A stretch of DNA of 64,000 nucleotides, from positions 1 through 64,000 of the forward strand of contig CANQOQ010000001.1 of assembly GCA_947625495.1 (NCBI GenBank). Direction: 5' to 3'. The DNA is from Candidatus Gastranaerophilales bacterium. Its GTDB lineage: Bacteria; Cyanobacteriota; Vampirovibrionia; Gastranaerophilales; Gastranaerophilaceae. The translations under genes and the position numbers were made by a program. Below are positions 19,428-28,138 of the stretch, one piece after another; position 1 is the stretch's first letter; the number at the start of each line of letters is the position of its first letter. The notes beneath the pieces were generated by a model, which was not told where the DNA came from, did no database searches, and worked only from the letters and a program-made list of their open reading frames with translations.

Positions 19428-21722
19428 TTGTATAAATTTGATTTTGAGCTGGATGATTTTCAAAAACAAGCCGTTGAATGTATAAATAACGGAAAGAGCG
19501 TTGTGGTATGCGCACCGACAGGAGCGGGTAAAACTTGTATTGCTGAAAGCGCCATTCAAAAAGCTCTTGAAGAAAATACAAGGCTTTTTTATACAACACC
19601 TTTGAAAGCATTATCTAACCAAAAATACTATGATTTTTCAAATAAATACGGCATAGGTAATGTCGGGTTATTAACGGGAGACACTTCAATAAACAGAGAT
19701 GCTCCGATTGTTGTTATGACTACCGAAGTTTTTAGAAATATGCTCTATAATACTAACTTCGGTTCAATAAAAGATAATCTTAAAGATGTAAAATATGTTG
19801 TACTTGATGAAGTTCATTATATGAATGATGAACAAAGAGGAACTGTTTGGGAAGAGAGTATAATTTACGCACCTTTGAGTATTCAAATAATAGCTTTAAG
19901 TGCTACAGTCGCTAATTCTCAGCAGTTAACCGACTGGATAAATACTGTTCATTCGGGAACCGAACATATTTATACTGATTTTAGACCTGTTCCGTTGAGA
20001 CATTATTATTATGATTCATCAAAACCTTTTGATATCCTTCCTCTCCTGACTCCTGAAGGTAAACTGAACCGTAAAATAAGACCCGAAAAAAAGATGAATT
20101 ACTATTCCCGTCAAGCAAAAAAGAGGAATACCGTAAAAGATGTAATATCTGTTCTTCATAAAAAAGAAATGCTTCCCGCAATTTATTTTACGTTTTCCCG
20201 TAAGAAATGTGACGAGAACATGGAAAAATGTTCAGACTTACATCTTGTATCTCAAGAAGAAGCAAAAAAAATAAGAGACGAAATAAGAGAATTTTTAAAA
20301 GAACATCCGTATTTGGAGAATAATAAGAACCTTGATTATTTATATAACGGAGTTGCATCTCATCATGCAGGATTACTGCCGGCTTGGAAGCTGCTTGTTG
20401 AAAGGCTTTTTCAACAGGGTTTAATAAAAGTGGTATTTGCAACGGAAACACTTGCGGCAGGAATAAACATGCCTGCAAGAACTACGGTAATATCGGCTAT
20501 AAGTAAAAGAACCGATTCGGGACACAGAATGCTTACGGCTAATGAATTTCTTCAAATGTCAGGAAGGGCAGGCAGAAGGGGAATGGATAAAGTCGGGTAT
20601 GTAGTTGTAGTTGGAACTCAGTTTCAAACCCCTGATGAAGTTGCTGATTTGGTTAAAAGCAGTTCTAATCCTTTAGAGAGCAGATTTTCTCCCGGGTATT
20701 CTATGGTTTTGAATTTACTTCAAAATTTGGAGCTTGAACAGGCTAAAGAATTGATACTCAAAAGTTTTGGCTACTATTCTTCAAATGACAGGTTAAAACC
20801 TATAATAATGCAGCAGTTAAATTGCGAGCAGACGCTTGCCAGATTAAAAGCGGAAAAATGTCCGTTTAATTTAACAAATGATGATTTTATAGAATTTAAC
20901 AGGCTTAAGGATAAATATATAGTATACAGAAAATTAACTAAAACTCTTTTAAAACAGGCAAAACAAAGAGGACAAAAAGACAGCCCCGAGGTTATTGAAT
21001 ATACTCAAAAAACACGTGAAATCAGAGATGCTATGCAAAAATATAATTGTGAAATTTGCAGAGGCTATAAAAAACACATGAAAAATCTTGAAATTATCTC
21101 AAGATACGAAAAAAAATACAAAGAAACCTGTAAAAACATTGAAAAACAAAAAGATATATATTGGAATAAATTTTTAGCCCATAAAGAAATACTTGAAAAA
21201 ATGGGATATATAAATAACGGTTATCCCACACAATCAGGTGTTTTATGTTCTATGATAAGAGCTGAAAATGAATTATTTTTTGCTGAAATTATCTTAAGCG
21301 GAATATTAAATGAACTTGAGCCTTATGAATTGGCTTCTGTTATATGTGCTTTGGTAACGGAAGACTTGAGAGGTGATGTTTATCCCGATTCACCCATAAG
21401 TAAAAATTCAAGAAAAGCTTTAAATAAAATTAAAGATATAAGAAAAAAAATTGCTGTTCTTCAAAGAGATTATGATATAAATACTGAAATGTACATAAAT
21501 TCATATTATTCATCTTTAATAGAACAATGGGTTATGAATACTCCCTGGGAGGATATATCAAAACAGGCTGATTCTTCTGAAGGTGACGTCGTAAGAGTAT
21601 TTAAAAGAACAGTAGATGTTTTAAGACAGCTGACAATACTGCCAAACGTAAATGAAAATCTAAAAGAAAACGCAAAAACCGCTATTAGTGCAATTTTAAA
21701 AGAACCTGTTGATGTTGATTAG
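19428..21722 (+). CDS. Ski2/Mtr4-like DEVH-box RNA helicase with DSHCT domain
   Basis: This ATP-dependent helicase is probably an RNA helicase of the kind found in cyanobacteria and chloroplasts (ISE2-like). The 764-aa protein has the Q-motif region, Walker A APTGAGKT (about residues 30-37), TTPLKALSNQKY, DEVHYMND (DEVH box), LSATVAN, the C-terminal motor ASHHAGLLP, VVFATETLAAGINMPARTTV and QMSGRAGRRG. The C-terminal part with ILNELEPYELASVICALVTED fits a DSHCT domain. It uses a TTG start, supported by AAGGCGG six bases upstream. Its last four bases overlap the end of the convergent XRE regulator gene. It is the last gene of the ffh run. Confidence 0.92.
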   Translation: MYKFDFELDDFQKQAVECINNGKSVVVCAPTGAGKTCIAESAIQKALEENTRLFYTTPLKALSNQKYYDFSNKYGIGNVGLLTGDTSINRDAPIVVMTTEVFRNMLYNTNFGSIKDNLKDVKYVVLDEVHYMNDEQRGTVWEESIIYAPLSIQIIALSATVANSQQLTDWINTVHSGTEHIYTDFRPVPLRHYYYDSSKPFDILPLLTPEGKLNRKIRPEKKMNYYSRQAKKRNTVKDVISVLHKKEMLPAIYFTFSRKKCDENMEKCSDLHLVSQEEAKKIRDEIREFLKEHPYLENNKNLDYLYNGVASHHAGLLPAWKLLVERLFQQGLIKVVFATETLAAGINMPARTTVISAISKRTDSGHRMLTANEFLQMSGRAGRRGMDKVGYVVVVGTQFQTPDEVADLVKSSSNPLESRFSPGYSMVLNLLQNLELEQAKELILKSFGYYSSNDRLKPIIMQQLNCEQTLARLKAEKCPFNLTNDDFIEFNRLKDKYIVYRKLTKTLLKQAKQRGQKDSPEVIEYTQKTREIRDAMQKYNCEICRGYKKHMKNLEIISRYEKKYKETCKNIEKQKDIYWNKFLAHKEILEKMGYINNGYPTQSGVLCSMIRAENELFFAEIILSGILNELEPYELASVICALVTEDLRGDVYPDSPISKNSRKALNKIKDIRKKIAVLQRDYDINTEMYINSYYSSLIEQWVMNTPWEDISKQADSSEGDVVRVFKRTVDVLRQLTILPNVNENLKENAKTAISAILKEPVDVD

Positions 21723-22141
21723 CCGTATATTGCTTTAATACCTTGAAGATTGTGGATAAGACTGTTAAGAGCTTCTTTATTACCCTTTTTGATTTGTATA
21801 AATTTAAGCACCATATCTCTGCTTGCTTCTGCTTTTAAAAGCTCAAATAATCCGTTTACTTCTTCATCAGATAATTTAAATATATCTTTTATGGAATTAA
21901 TTGTTGATAAATCTTTAATATCAGTTGTTTCAAGGAACATAGAGCCTTCTCCCGTCAAAAGCCAATTGACATTAATATTAAATACATCAATAATGGCAGT
22001 AAGGAATTTAGTTCCAGGCTGTGCTTCGCCTCTTTCATAACTGCCTATTGTTCTTACCGGTATGTTTAACTTTTCCGCTATCTCTCCTGAAGTCATACGA
22101 AGAGCTGATTTCATTTCTTTTATTCTTTTTTCTATACTCAT
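21719..22141 (-). CDS. XRE-family transcriptional regulator
   Basis: This 140-aa protein has a Cro/CI-type helix-turn-helix at residues about 8-62: MTSGEIAEKLNIPVRTIGSYERGEAQPGTKFLTAIIDVFNI, read in two parts, followed by the phage-repressor-like NWLLTGEGSMF. The C-terminal 75 residues are helical and may dimerise; there is no peptidase or ligand domain. It is transcribed alone, divergent from smpB. The intergenic region carries repeated TGTTGTA/TACAACA half-sites that would suit autoregulation. Its targets are unknown and I see no phage genes around it. Confidence 0.9.
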   Translation of the reverse strand: MSIEKRIKEMKSALRMTSGEIAEKLNIPVRTIGSYERGEAQPGTKFLTAIIDVFNINVNWLLTGEGSMFLETTDIKDLSTINSIKDIFKLSDEEVNGLFELLKAEASRDMVLKFIQIKKGNKEALNSLIHNLQGIKAIYG

Positions 22142-22161
22142 ACTAGTTCCATCTGAACATC

Positions 22162-22228
22162 TGTTACATAATATTGTTGTAATTTTTATTTAATATCTTG
22201 TAACTACAACAAAGTTATTATACAACAG
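22162..22228. promoter_or_regulatory. candidate operator cluster between XRE regulator and smpB
   Basis: Four related half-sites occur in 67 bases: TGTTACA (22162-22168), TTGTTGTA (22174-22181), TACAACAA (22205-22212, the exact inverse of the previous site) and TACAACA (22221-22227). They lie directly upstream of the XRE gene start. Binding by that regulator is inferred. Confidence 0.4.
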
Positions 22229-22251
22229 TCTGCTTTTTATTTCATTATTTA

Positions 22252-22260
22252 TGGTATAAA
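22252..22260 (+). promoter_or_regulatory. extended -10 box upstream of smpB
   Basis: TGGTATAAA, the extended -10 pattern seen elsewhere in the window, lies 46 bases before the smpB start. A second TATAAT at 22284-22289 is an alternative. No clear -35 is visible. Confidence 0.4.
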
Positions 22261-22305
22261 TTGTAACATTTATAATTTTAGTTTATAATTTTAATAAAAA
22301 AGATT

Positions 22306-22758
22306 ATGGGTAAAAAAATAATATCAACAAATAAAAAAGCTTTTCACGAATACCATATTTTTGATAAATATAATGCAGGTATGGTATTAACGGGTACTGA
22401 AATAAAATCAATCCGAAAAGGAGCAGTTAATCTAAAAGACAGTTTTGTTCGCATTGATGATTTTGAAGTTTTTCTCTATAACTGCCATATTAGTGCTTAT
22501 GAGCAGGGCAACAGGTATAATCACGAGGAAAAAAGAGTCAGAAAGCTCTTATTAAATAAAAAAGAGATAGAAAAACTTTTGGGTAAAATTAAAAAGGACG
22601 GATATTCCATAGTACCGTTGGAGTTATTTCTTGAAAACGGCTGGGCTAAACTTGAAATAGCACTTGCAAAAGGTAAAAAATTGTATGATAAAAGAGAAGA
22701 TTTGGCTAAAAAAGCACAATCAAGAGATATAGAACGAGCCGTTAAATCAAAATATTAA
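22306..22758 (+). CDS. smpB: SsrA (tmRNA)-binding protein SmpB
   Basis: SmpB binds tmRNA and brings it to stalled ribosomes for trans-translation. The 150-aa protein has the family core: NKKAFHEYHIFDKYNAGMVLTGTEIKSIRKG, VNLKDSFVRI, the 'HISAYEQGNRYNHEEKRVRKLLLNKKEI' RNA-binding stretch read in pieces, PLELFLENGWAKLEIALAKGKK and the basic tail YDKREDLAKKAQSRDIERAVKSK. It lacks an obvious Shine-Dalgarno sequence. No ssrA gene is visible in this window. It ends one base from the convergent dnaX stop. Confidence 0.97.
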   Translation: MGKKIISTNKKAFHEYHIFDKYNAGMVLTGTEIKSIRKGAVNLKDSFVRIDDFEVFLYNCHISAYEQGNRYNHEEKRVRKLLLNKKEIEKLLGKIKKDGYSIVPLELFLENGWAKLEIALAKGKKLYDKREDLAKKAQSRDIERAVKSKY

Positions 22759-22759
22759 T

Positions 22760-24529
22760 CTATTCAATATATTTCCCGTCAAACAATTCCTTTACCATTG
22801 CGGCTTGGCTTGAAGAGTCTATATTTGTGTATTGAGGTTTACTCTCTTCTTCTTTTTTTGCTTCAACAAAATTATGATACTCTTCTTCCTCTTGCTTTTG
22901 AACTGTTATTTCTTCTTGTAAATCTTTATTTACAGGAGTTTGTACAGTTGCTACTTTTTTTGATAAATCAATACTGTCACTTGTAATAATTTGAATATTT
23001 GGATTTGTAATATTCATATACTTACAAACAGCTTCAACAAGAGCAGTTTTTTTATTACCTTCTTTTGCCTGTTTTACGAACATTTCTTTATTAAAAGCAA
23101 TAACAATTTTTTCTTCCGATATTTCAACGGGTCTTGCTAAGTTGGAATAGAATGCCCGATTAGGCGGAGAATCTATACTCTGAAGAATTGAAACCCACAG
23201 ATTATTCATATCTGAATTATCAGTATCTTGTTTTATATTCTCAGGCTGTTTTATGGGTTCTTCTTTTATCTCTTCTACAGTCGGTTCTTTTGGTTTTTGC
23301 TGGTCTATATTAGGCTGAACCGTTTTTATAGGACCAGTCTGTAGTTTTGTTTCAAAATTTCCGTTTTTAATCTTTTGTTCAAGGTCTTCTATTCTTTTTA
23401 ACAAATTTTGCGCACTTGGAAGATTTTTATAGTTGGTTAAATCTATTATACACAATTCAAGCCAAAGGTATTTATTTGTTGTATCCTTTATTTGAGTTGT
23501 ATAGTATGCCAATTTGTCTATAATTTGTATTATCTCGCTTAGTGTAAATTTATCAGCTTGTGATTTAGTCTTTTCATAATTTACTTCATTAATTTGAGTT
23601 AATGAAAAAATAAGTTCTTTATCCGTGCAGTTTTTTACTATCATTAAATCTCTAAAATACTGAGTTAAATTGGATAATATTTGAACAGGTTCATTTCCTT
23701 TTGAATATATTTTATCAATAAGCGGAATTGATTTTGAACAATCTGATAATATTATACAGTCGGTAATTTCAAAAAGAGTATCGTAAGAAATTTTGCCTAA
23801 AATTTCATTAATATCATTAGTATCAATCTGTTTATTAACGCCTAAAACGCTTATTTGGTCCAAAAGAGCCAGAGCATCTCTCATTCCGCCCTGTGAATTT
23901 TTCGCTATAGCGTATAGTGCTTCTTTTGAAATATTAATTTTTTCTTCACCCGAAATATATTCGAGTCTTTTAACAATATCATCAGTTGTTATACGGCGGA
24001 AATCAAACCTTTGACATCTTGAAATAATTGTTTCAAGGACTTTATGGGGTTCTGTTGTAGCCAAAATAAATATTACATTTTCAGGCGGTTCTTCCAGTGT
24101 TTTCAAAAGTGCATTAAAAGCGTGATTTGAAAGCATGTGAACTTCATCTATAATATAGATTTTGTATCTGCCGTTAACGGGAACATATTGGATTTTTTCA
24201 AGTATTGCCTGAGTATCTTCAACACTTCTGTTACTTGCCGCATCTATTTCTATAACATCGACGGGAATTGAATTCATAATATCAAGGCAGGCGGGACATT
24301 TTCCGCAAGGTGTTAAAGTAGGACCTTCCTTGCAGTTGAGAGATTTTGCCAAAATCCTTGCCGATGAAGTCTTTCCTGTACCTCTCGGACCGCATAATAA
24401 ATATGCGTGTGCTATTCTGTTCAATTCTATTGCATTACTCAGAGCATGTACTATATTTTCCTGACCTATTAAGTCATGAAACGTTTGTGGTCTGTATTTT
24501 CTGTATAATGGTACGTATTTAGTTTCCAA
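22760..24529 (-). CDS. dnaX: DNA polymerase III subunit gamma/tau
   Basis: This is the clamp-loader ATPase of the replisome. The 589-aa protein begins with YVPLYRKYRPQTFHDLIGQ, then Walker A GPRGTGKTSSARILAKSLNC, the zinc site CGKCPACLD, DEVHMLSNHAFNALLKTLEEPP, the sensor-1 strand FILATTEPHKV and a domain III that ends near residue 365. A charged linker (Glu/Lys/Pro/Gln) leads to a C-terminal domain (about 425-530) as in tau. It uses a TTG start with GGAG seven bases upstream; no better ATG is available at the conserved N-terminus. I see no convincing internal frameshift signal that would make a separate gamma form. Confidence 0.97.
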   Translation of the reverse strand: METKYVPLYRKYRPQTFHDLIGQENIVHALSNAIELNRIAHAYLLCGPRGTGKTSSARILAKSLNCKEGPTLTPCGKCPACLDIMNSIPVDVIEIDAASNRSVEDTQAILEKIQYVPVNGRYKIYIIDEVHMLSNHAFNALLKTLEEPPENVIFILATTEPHKVLETIISRCQRFDFRRITTDDIVKRLEYISGEEKINISKEALYAIAKNSQGGMRDALALLDQISVLGVNKQIDTNDINEILGKISYDTLFEITDCIILSDCSKSIPLIDKIYSKGNEPVQILSNLTQYFRDLMIVKNCTDKELIFSLTQINEVNYEKTKSQADKFTLSEIIQIIDKLAYYTTQIKDTTNKYLWLELCIIDLTNYKNLPSAQNLLKRIEDLEQKIKNGNFETKLQTGPIKTVQPNIDQQKPKEPTVEEIKEEPIKQPENIKQDTDNSDMNNLWVSILQSIDSPPNRAFYSNLARPVEISEEKIVIAFNKEMFVKQAKEGNKKTALVEAVCKYMNITNPNIQIITSDSIDLSKKVATVQTPVNKDLQEEITVQKQEEEEYHNFVEAKKEEESKPQYTNIDSSSQAAMVKELFDGKYIE

Positions 24530-24594
24530 TTGCCTGCTCCAAAAATATTTGCTAATATCAATTATATATTAAGGGTGAAAAAATTTGGATTATT

Positions 24595-25536
24595 ATGAAT
24601 AAAATTAAACCTAAAAAATTAAAAAAAGGCGATACAATTGAAATTCTTGCGGTTTCAGGTAAAATTAAAGAGATTGAACGTATAAAACAAGCAGAAAAAT
24701 ATTTAAAAAATCTTGGCTACAACGTTATTGTATCCGATACTTGCAAAACTTCACACAGATATATGTCGGGAAAAAGCGACAAGGATAATATAAATGCACT
24801 TCACAGAGCATTTTTAAATAAAAAAGTCAATGCAATTTTCTGTGCCAGAGGCGGTTTTGGTACTTTAAGACTTATTAACAAAATTGATTGGAACATTATA
24901 GAAAATAATCCGAAAATATTTGCAGGCTACTCCGATATAACCGTACTTTTAACAATGATATATAAAAAAACAAAGCTTATAACTTTTCATTCCCCTATGC
25001 CTAACGGGGATTTTTCCGTTGATATTAACGAATATACAACTAAATCATTTTTTAATACTTTAGAAGCTAAAACCAAAGAAATAAAGGCAGATAAACCTGA
25101 AATTTATAAAAGAGGATGTGCAAAAGGAATATTATGGGGCGGAAATCTTTCAAGTCTTGTATCGCTTGCCGGAACTGATTTTATCCCTAATGAAAATATA
25201 ATTCTTTTTCTTGAAGACTTGAATGAACCCGTTTATAAAATTGATAAAATGTTAACGCAGCTTTTTAATATTGAAAAATTCAGGAAACGTGTTAAAGGTA
25301 TAGCGTTTGGAGAATTTCAAAATGTTGAACCGAAATGCGAATTAAAAGAAGTAATCAAAGAAAAAATAAATGAACTCGATATCCCCTCATCAGGCGGATT
25401 TAAAATTACTCACGGCAAAGTTAAAGATACGCTGCCTGTCGGTGTTAAAACTTTATTCAATGCTAATACGGGAACTATAAAAATAGTTGAGCCTTATTTG
25501 ACTAATAATCAAAGTGACCGATTATTAAAAATCTAA
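24595..25536 (+). CDS. ldcA: LD-carboxypeptidase (peptidase family S66)
   Basis: The enzyme releases the terminal D-Ala from murein tetrapeptides in the cytoplasm during peptidoglycan recycling. The 313-aa protein has the S66 features: an N-terminal LKKGDTIEILAVSG, CARGGFGTLRLI (about residues 82-93), the nucleophile Ser in GYSDITVLL (about 109-117), the catalytic Glu in LFLEDLNEPVYKIDKM and the catalytic His in ITHGKVKDTLPVGV near the C-terminus. It heads a run of envelope genes and is followed after 20 bases by an oligopeptide transporter ATPase, which suits import or reuse of murein peptides. Confidence 0.92.
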   Translation: MNKIKPKKLKKGDTIEILAVSGKIKEIERIKQAEKYLKNLGYNVIVSDTCKTSHRYMSGKSDKDNINALHRAFLNKKVNAIFCARGGFGTLRLINKIDWNIIENNPKIFAGYSDITVLLTMIYKKTKLITFHSPMPNGDFSVDINEYTTKSFFNTLEAKTKEIKADKPEIYKRGCAKGILWGGNLSSLVSLAGTDFIPNENIILFLEDLNEPVYKIDKMLTQLFNIEKFRKRVKGIAFGEFQNVEPKCELKEVIKEKINELDIPSSGGFKITHGKVKDTLPVGVKTLFNANTGTIKIVEPYLTNNQSDRLLKI

Positions 25537-25543
25537 AGTGTTA

Positions 25544-25549
25544 TATAAT
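25544..25549 (+). promoter_or_regulatory. candidate -10 box for oppF-like gene
   Basis: A perfect TATAAT ends seven bases before the oppF-like ATG, and there is no Shine-Dalgarno sequence between them. If used, the transcript would start at or next to the start codon. Such boxes also arise by chance in AT-rich DNA. Confidence 0.3.
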
Positions 25550-25556
25550 TAAATTC

Positions 25557-26537
25557 ATGACTAATCTGTTTGAAATAAATAAGTTAAATATGCACTACAG
25601 CATAACCGATAACTTTTTAGGCGGTATAAAAGGTTATATATATGCTTTAAATGATGTTGATTTAATTATTAAAGAAAATGAAATATTAGGGTTAGTAGGA
25701 GAATCGGGAAGCGGAAAATCTACATTAGGAAATTGCATCCTTAATTTAATAACTCCTACCTCGGGTGAAGTTCTTTTTAAAGGTGAAAATATACTAAACA
25801 AGAAAAAATCAGAGCTTAAAGATTTCAGGAGAAAAGCGCAGCTTATTTTTCAAAACCCATATATGAGCCTAAACCCGAGAATGAAAATATATGACATATT
25901 AAAAGAGCCTTTTATCATCCACGGCATTAAAGATAAAAAAGAAATTGATAAAACAATAAATAATATAATTTCACTGATAGGAATGAAAAATGAGGTATTA
26001 AATCGGTATCCTCACGAATTTTCGGGAGGTCAAAGGCAGAGAATAGCAATAGCAAGAGCAATAATACTTAACCCCGAATTTGTAGTGGCGGATGAACCAG
26101 TAAGTGCGCTTGATGTTAGTATACAGGCTCAAATTGTAAATTTATTAATTGACTTAAAAAAGCACCTCAAACTGACAATGCTTTTTATTTCACACGATTT
26201 AAGCATTATAAAATATATCTCGGATACAATTGCCGTAATGTATCTTGGGGAGATAGTCGAATACGCTTCAAAAGAAGAACTTTTTAATAATCATAAACAC
26301 CCTTATACAGAGGCGCTTTTAAATGCCGTTCCCACAATATCTGAAGATAAAAAAACAAAAAAAATACTGCTTGAAGGTGATATTCCTTCTCCTCAAAATC
26401 CGCCTGAAGGATGTAAATTTCACACAAGATGTCCTTATGCCTTTGATAAATGTTCAAAAATTCACCCTAATCTTATTAATATCGATGATAATCATAAGGT
26501 GAGATGTTTTCTTGTTGAAAATAATGATTTATTGTAA
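25557..26537 (+). CDS. oligopeptide ABC transporter ATP-binding protein (OppF/DppF type)
   Basis: This 326-aa protein is an ABC ATPase with Walker A GESGSGKSTLG (about residues 49-59), the Q-loop IFQNPYMSLNPRM, the signature FSGGQRQRIAIARA, Walker B FVVADEPVSALD and FISHDLSI. The C-terminal oligopeptide-specific extension has HPYTEALLNAVP and the cysteine cluster CKFHTRCPYAFDKCSK, followed by a later Cys (VRCF). This is the OppF/DppF subtype, and it normally works with OppD, two permeases and a binding protein, none of which is encoded here. It may serve a transporter encoded elsewhere. Placement beside ldcA suggests murein peptides as a substrate. Confidence 0.9.
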   Translation: MTNLFEINKLNMHYSITDNFLGGIKGYIYALNDVDLIIKENEILGLVGESGSGKSTLGNCILNLITPTSGEVLFKGENILNKKKSELKDFRRKAQLIFQNPYMSLNPRMKIYDILKEPFIIHGIKDKKEIDKTINNIISLIGMKNEVLNRYPHEFSGGQRQRIAIARAIILNPEFVVADEPVSALDVSIQAQIVNLLIDLKKHLKLTMLFISHDLSIIKYISDTIAVMYLGEIVEYASKEELFNNHKHPYTEALLNAVPTISEDKKTKKILLEGDIPSPQNPPEGCKFHTRCPYAFDKCSKIHPNLINIDDNHKVRCFLVENNDLL

Positions 26538-26540
26538 AAT
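26532..26540 (+). promoter_or_regulatory. candidate -10 box for mlaE
   Basis: TTGTAAAAT overlaps the oppF-like stop codon and ends six bases before the mlaE ATG. No ribosome binding site fits between them, so a leaderless mlaE transcript is possible. Confidence 0.3.
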
Positions 26541-26546
26541 ACATTT

Positions 26547-27359
26547 ATGGCAAAGATAAGTTCAATTTTACAAGAAACAATAACGTATCAAATATCGCTT
26601 TCTGCGCTTAAACATGTAAGAGAGTTTCTTGAAACATTCGGAGATATTTCATACCGTTTTTGTCAGGTAATAAAGTATATTCTAAAACTGCAAATTAATT
26701 TTAAACAATTAATAGAGCAGGCATCACGCTTTGCATTTGATTCTCTGCCGATAACGCTTTCTATTGTATCAATGACTGCAATTATTCTTGCGATGCAGGT
26801 AGCTCCCGAAATGGTAAAACAGGGCGGAAAAGATTATATAGGTCTTTTGGTTGCTCTTACCATGGTTAGAGAAGTCGGTGTTATAATGTCAGGTTTTGCA
26901 ATAATATCTATGATAGGTTCATCACAGGCAAGTGAACTTGCAACAATGAAAGTTACAGACCAGATTGATGCAATGAGAGTATTGAAGGTTTCGCCATTTC
27001 AGTATTTATTTTTACCAAGAGTACTTGCAGGATTTATAATGATGCCGTTTGTAGTAGTTATTGCTTCATTTTTTGGGATACTTACCGGAGGAATAACTTC
27101 AATGCTTGCCGCAAAAGACGTAACCTGGCTTTGTTATATTTCATCAGTTTGGCAGGGACTTTATATAAGAGATATTAATATTATGCTCTTCAAATCGGCT
27201 TGTTTTGGAGGATGTATCAGTCTTGTCAGCTCAAGCTGCGGTTATGATGCTCAAGGCGGTGCTAAAGGTGTCGGTATAGCAACAACTAAGGCCGTTGTTT
27301 GGTCTTTCGTCGCTATTGTAATTATTGACGGCATTTTTGCCGTTTCATTCTATTTCTAA
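26547..27359 (+). CDS. mlaE: MlaE/TrbE-type lipid transporter permease
   Basis: This is the permease of an MCE-type ABC transporter that moves phospholipids between inner and outer membranes. The 270-aa protein has an N-terminal amphipathic helix and about five TM helices. The family signature is clear: SIVSMTAIILAMQVAPEM, LLVALTMVREVGVIMSGFAI, ASELATMKVTDQIDAMRVLKVSPFQYLFLPRVLAG and SCGYDAQGGAKGVGIATTKAVVWS. It is followed after 13 bases by mlaF and then mlaD. The substrate-binding MlaC and outer-membrane MlaA are not in the window, as in cyanobacterial/TGD systems. Confidence 0.95.
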   Translation: MAKISSILQETITYQISLSALKHVREFLETFGDISYRFCQVIKYILKLQINFKQLIEQASRFAFDSLPITLSIVSMTAIILAMQVAPEMVKQGGKDYIGLLVALTMVREVGVIMSGFAIISMIGSSQASELATMKVTDQIDAMRVLKVSPFQYLFLPRVLAGFIMMPFVVVIASFFGILTGGITSMLAAKDVTWLCYISSVWQGLYIRDINIMLFKSACFGGCISLVSSSCGYDAQGGAKGVGIATTKAVVWSFVAIVIIDGIFAVSFYF

Positions 27360-27372
27360 AAGAAGGTTATTT

Positions 27373-28101
27373 ATGGCAATAAAAGTTCAAAATTTAACAA
27401 AAGAATTTGACGGGAAAAAGGTACTGGATAATATTTCCTTCTCGGTTGAACAGGGAGAAATCTTATCTATAGTCGGATTTAGCGGTTCAGGAAAAAGTAC
27501 TATATTAAAAATTCTATGCGGTCTTTTAGAACCCGATACCGGTATTATTGATATCGGAGACGGTGATGTCGCAATGGTTTTTCAATATTCCGCTTTGTTT
27601 GACTCACTTAATGTTTTCGACAATATTTCTTTTGCCTTGCAGGAAAGAAAAGAATTCAGAGGTTTATATACAAAAGAACAATTAAAACAGATTGTGGCAA
27701 AGAGTCTTAAGACCGTAGGATTATCAGGTATTGAAGATAAATTCCCGCATGAACTTTCAGGCGGTATGCAGAAAAGAGTCAGTCTTGCAAGAGCTATTGT
27801 TACTCAGCCGCAATTTATATTATATGATGAACCTACCGCCGGCTTAGACCCTGTAGCTTCTACCGTTATTGAAGACTATATTCTGCGCCTCAGGGATGAA
27901 ACTAAAGCAACATCAATTGTTGTTACTCACCAGATGTCTACCATTAAAAGATGTTCGGATAAAGTTATTATGCTCTATGACGGACATATAGTATTTAGAG
28001 GAACTCCTGATGATTTACTAAAACAGGATAACCCTTATACAAAACAATTTGTTTCCGCAGAAATAGAAGGACCTATGAAAATTAGCGCTTCTGGTTTTTA
28101 G
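27373..28101 (+). CDS. mlaF: MlaF-type lipid transporter ATP-binding protein
   Basis: This is the ATPase of the MCE lipid transporter. It has Walker A GFSGSGKSTILK, the Q-loop MVFQYSALFDSLNVFDNISF, the signature ELSGGMQKRVSLARA, Walker B FILYDEPTAGLDPVAS and VVTHQMSTIKRCSDKVIML. I chose the ATG at 27373 (242 aa) because AGAAGG lies six bases upstream and the protein then begins directly with MAIKVQNLTKEF; an earlier in-frame ATG at 27325 would add 16 residues that overlap the end of mlaE and look unlike the family. Confidence 0.95.
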   Translation: MAIKVQNLTKEFDGKKVLDNISFSVEQGEILSIVGFSGSGKSTILKILCGLLEPDTGIIDIGDGDVAMVFQYSALFDSLNVFDNISFALQERKEFRGLYTKEQLKQIVAKSLKTVGLSGIEDKFPHELSGGMQKRVSLARAIVTQPQFILYDEPTAGLDPVASTVIEDYILRLRDETKATSIVVTHQMSTIKRCSDKVIMLYDGHIVFRGTPDDLLKQDNPYTKQFVSAEIEGPMKISASGF

Positions 28102-28138
28102 ATTTTTATTGTAAAATAATTTTATAAGAAGGAAAATT

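Noticed and set aside
22850-22870. Run of A residues on the minus strand near the 3' end of dnaX as a programmed frameshift site
   Set aside because: It lies about 30 codons from the stop, so a shift would not yield a gamma-like short form, and no stimulating hairpin is evident.
27325-27372. Upstream in-frame ATG giving mlaF a 16-residue extension
   Set aside because: It overlaps the mlaE end, lacks a ribosome binding site and adds residues unlike the family; AGAAGG before 27373 supports the shorter form.
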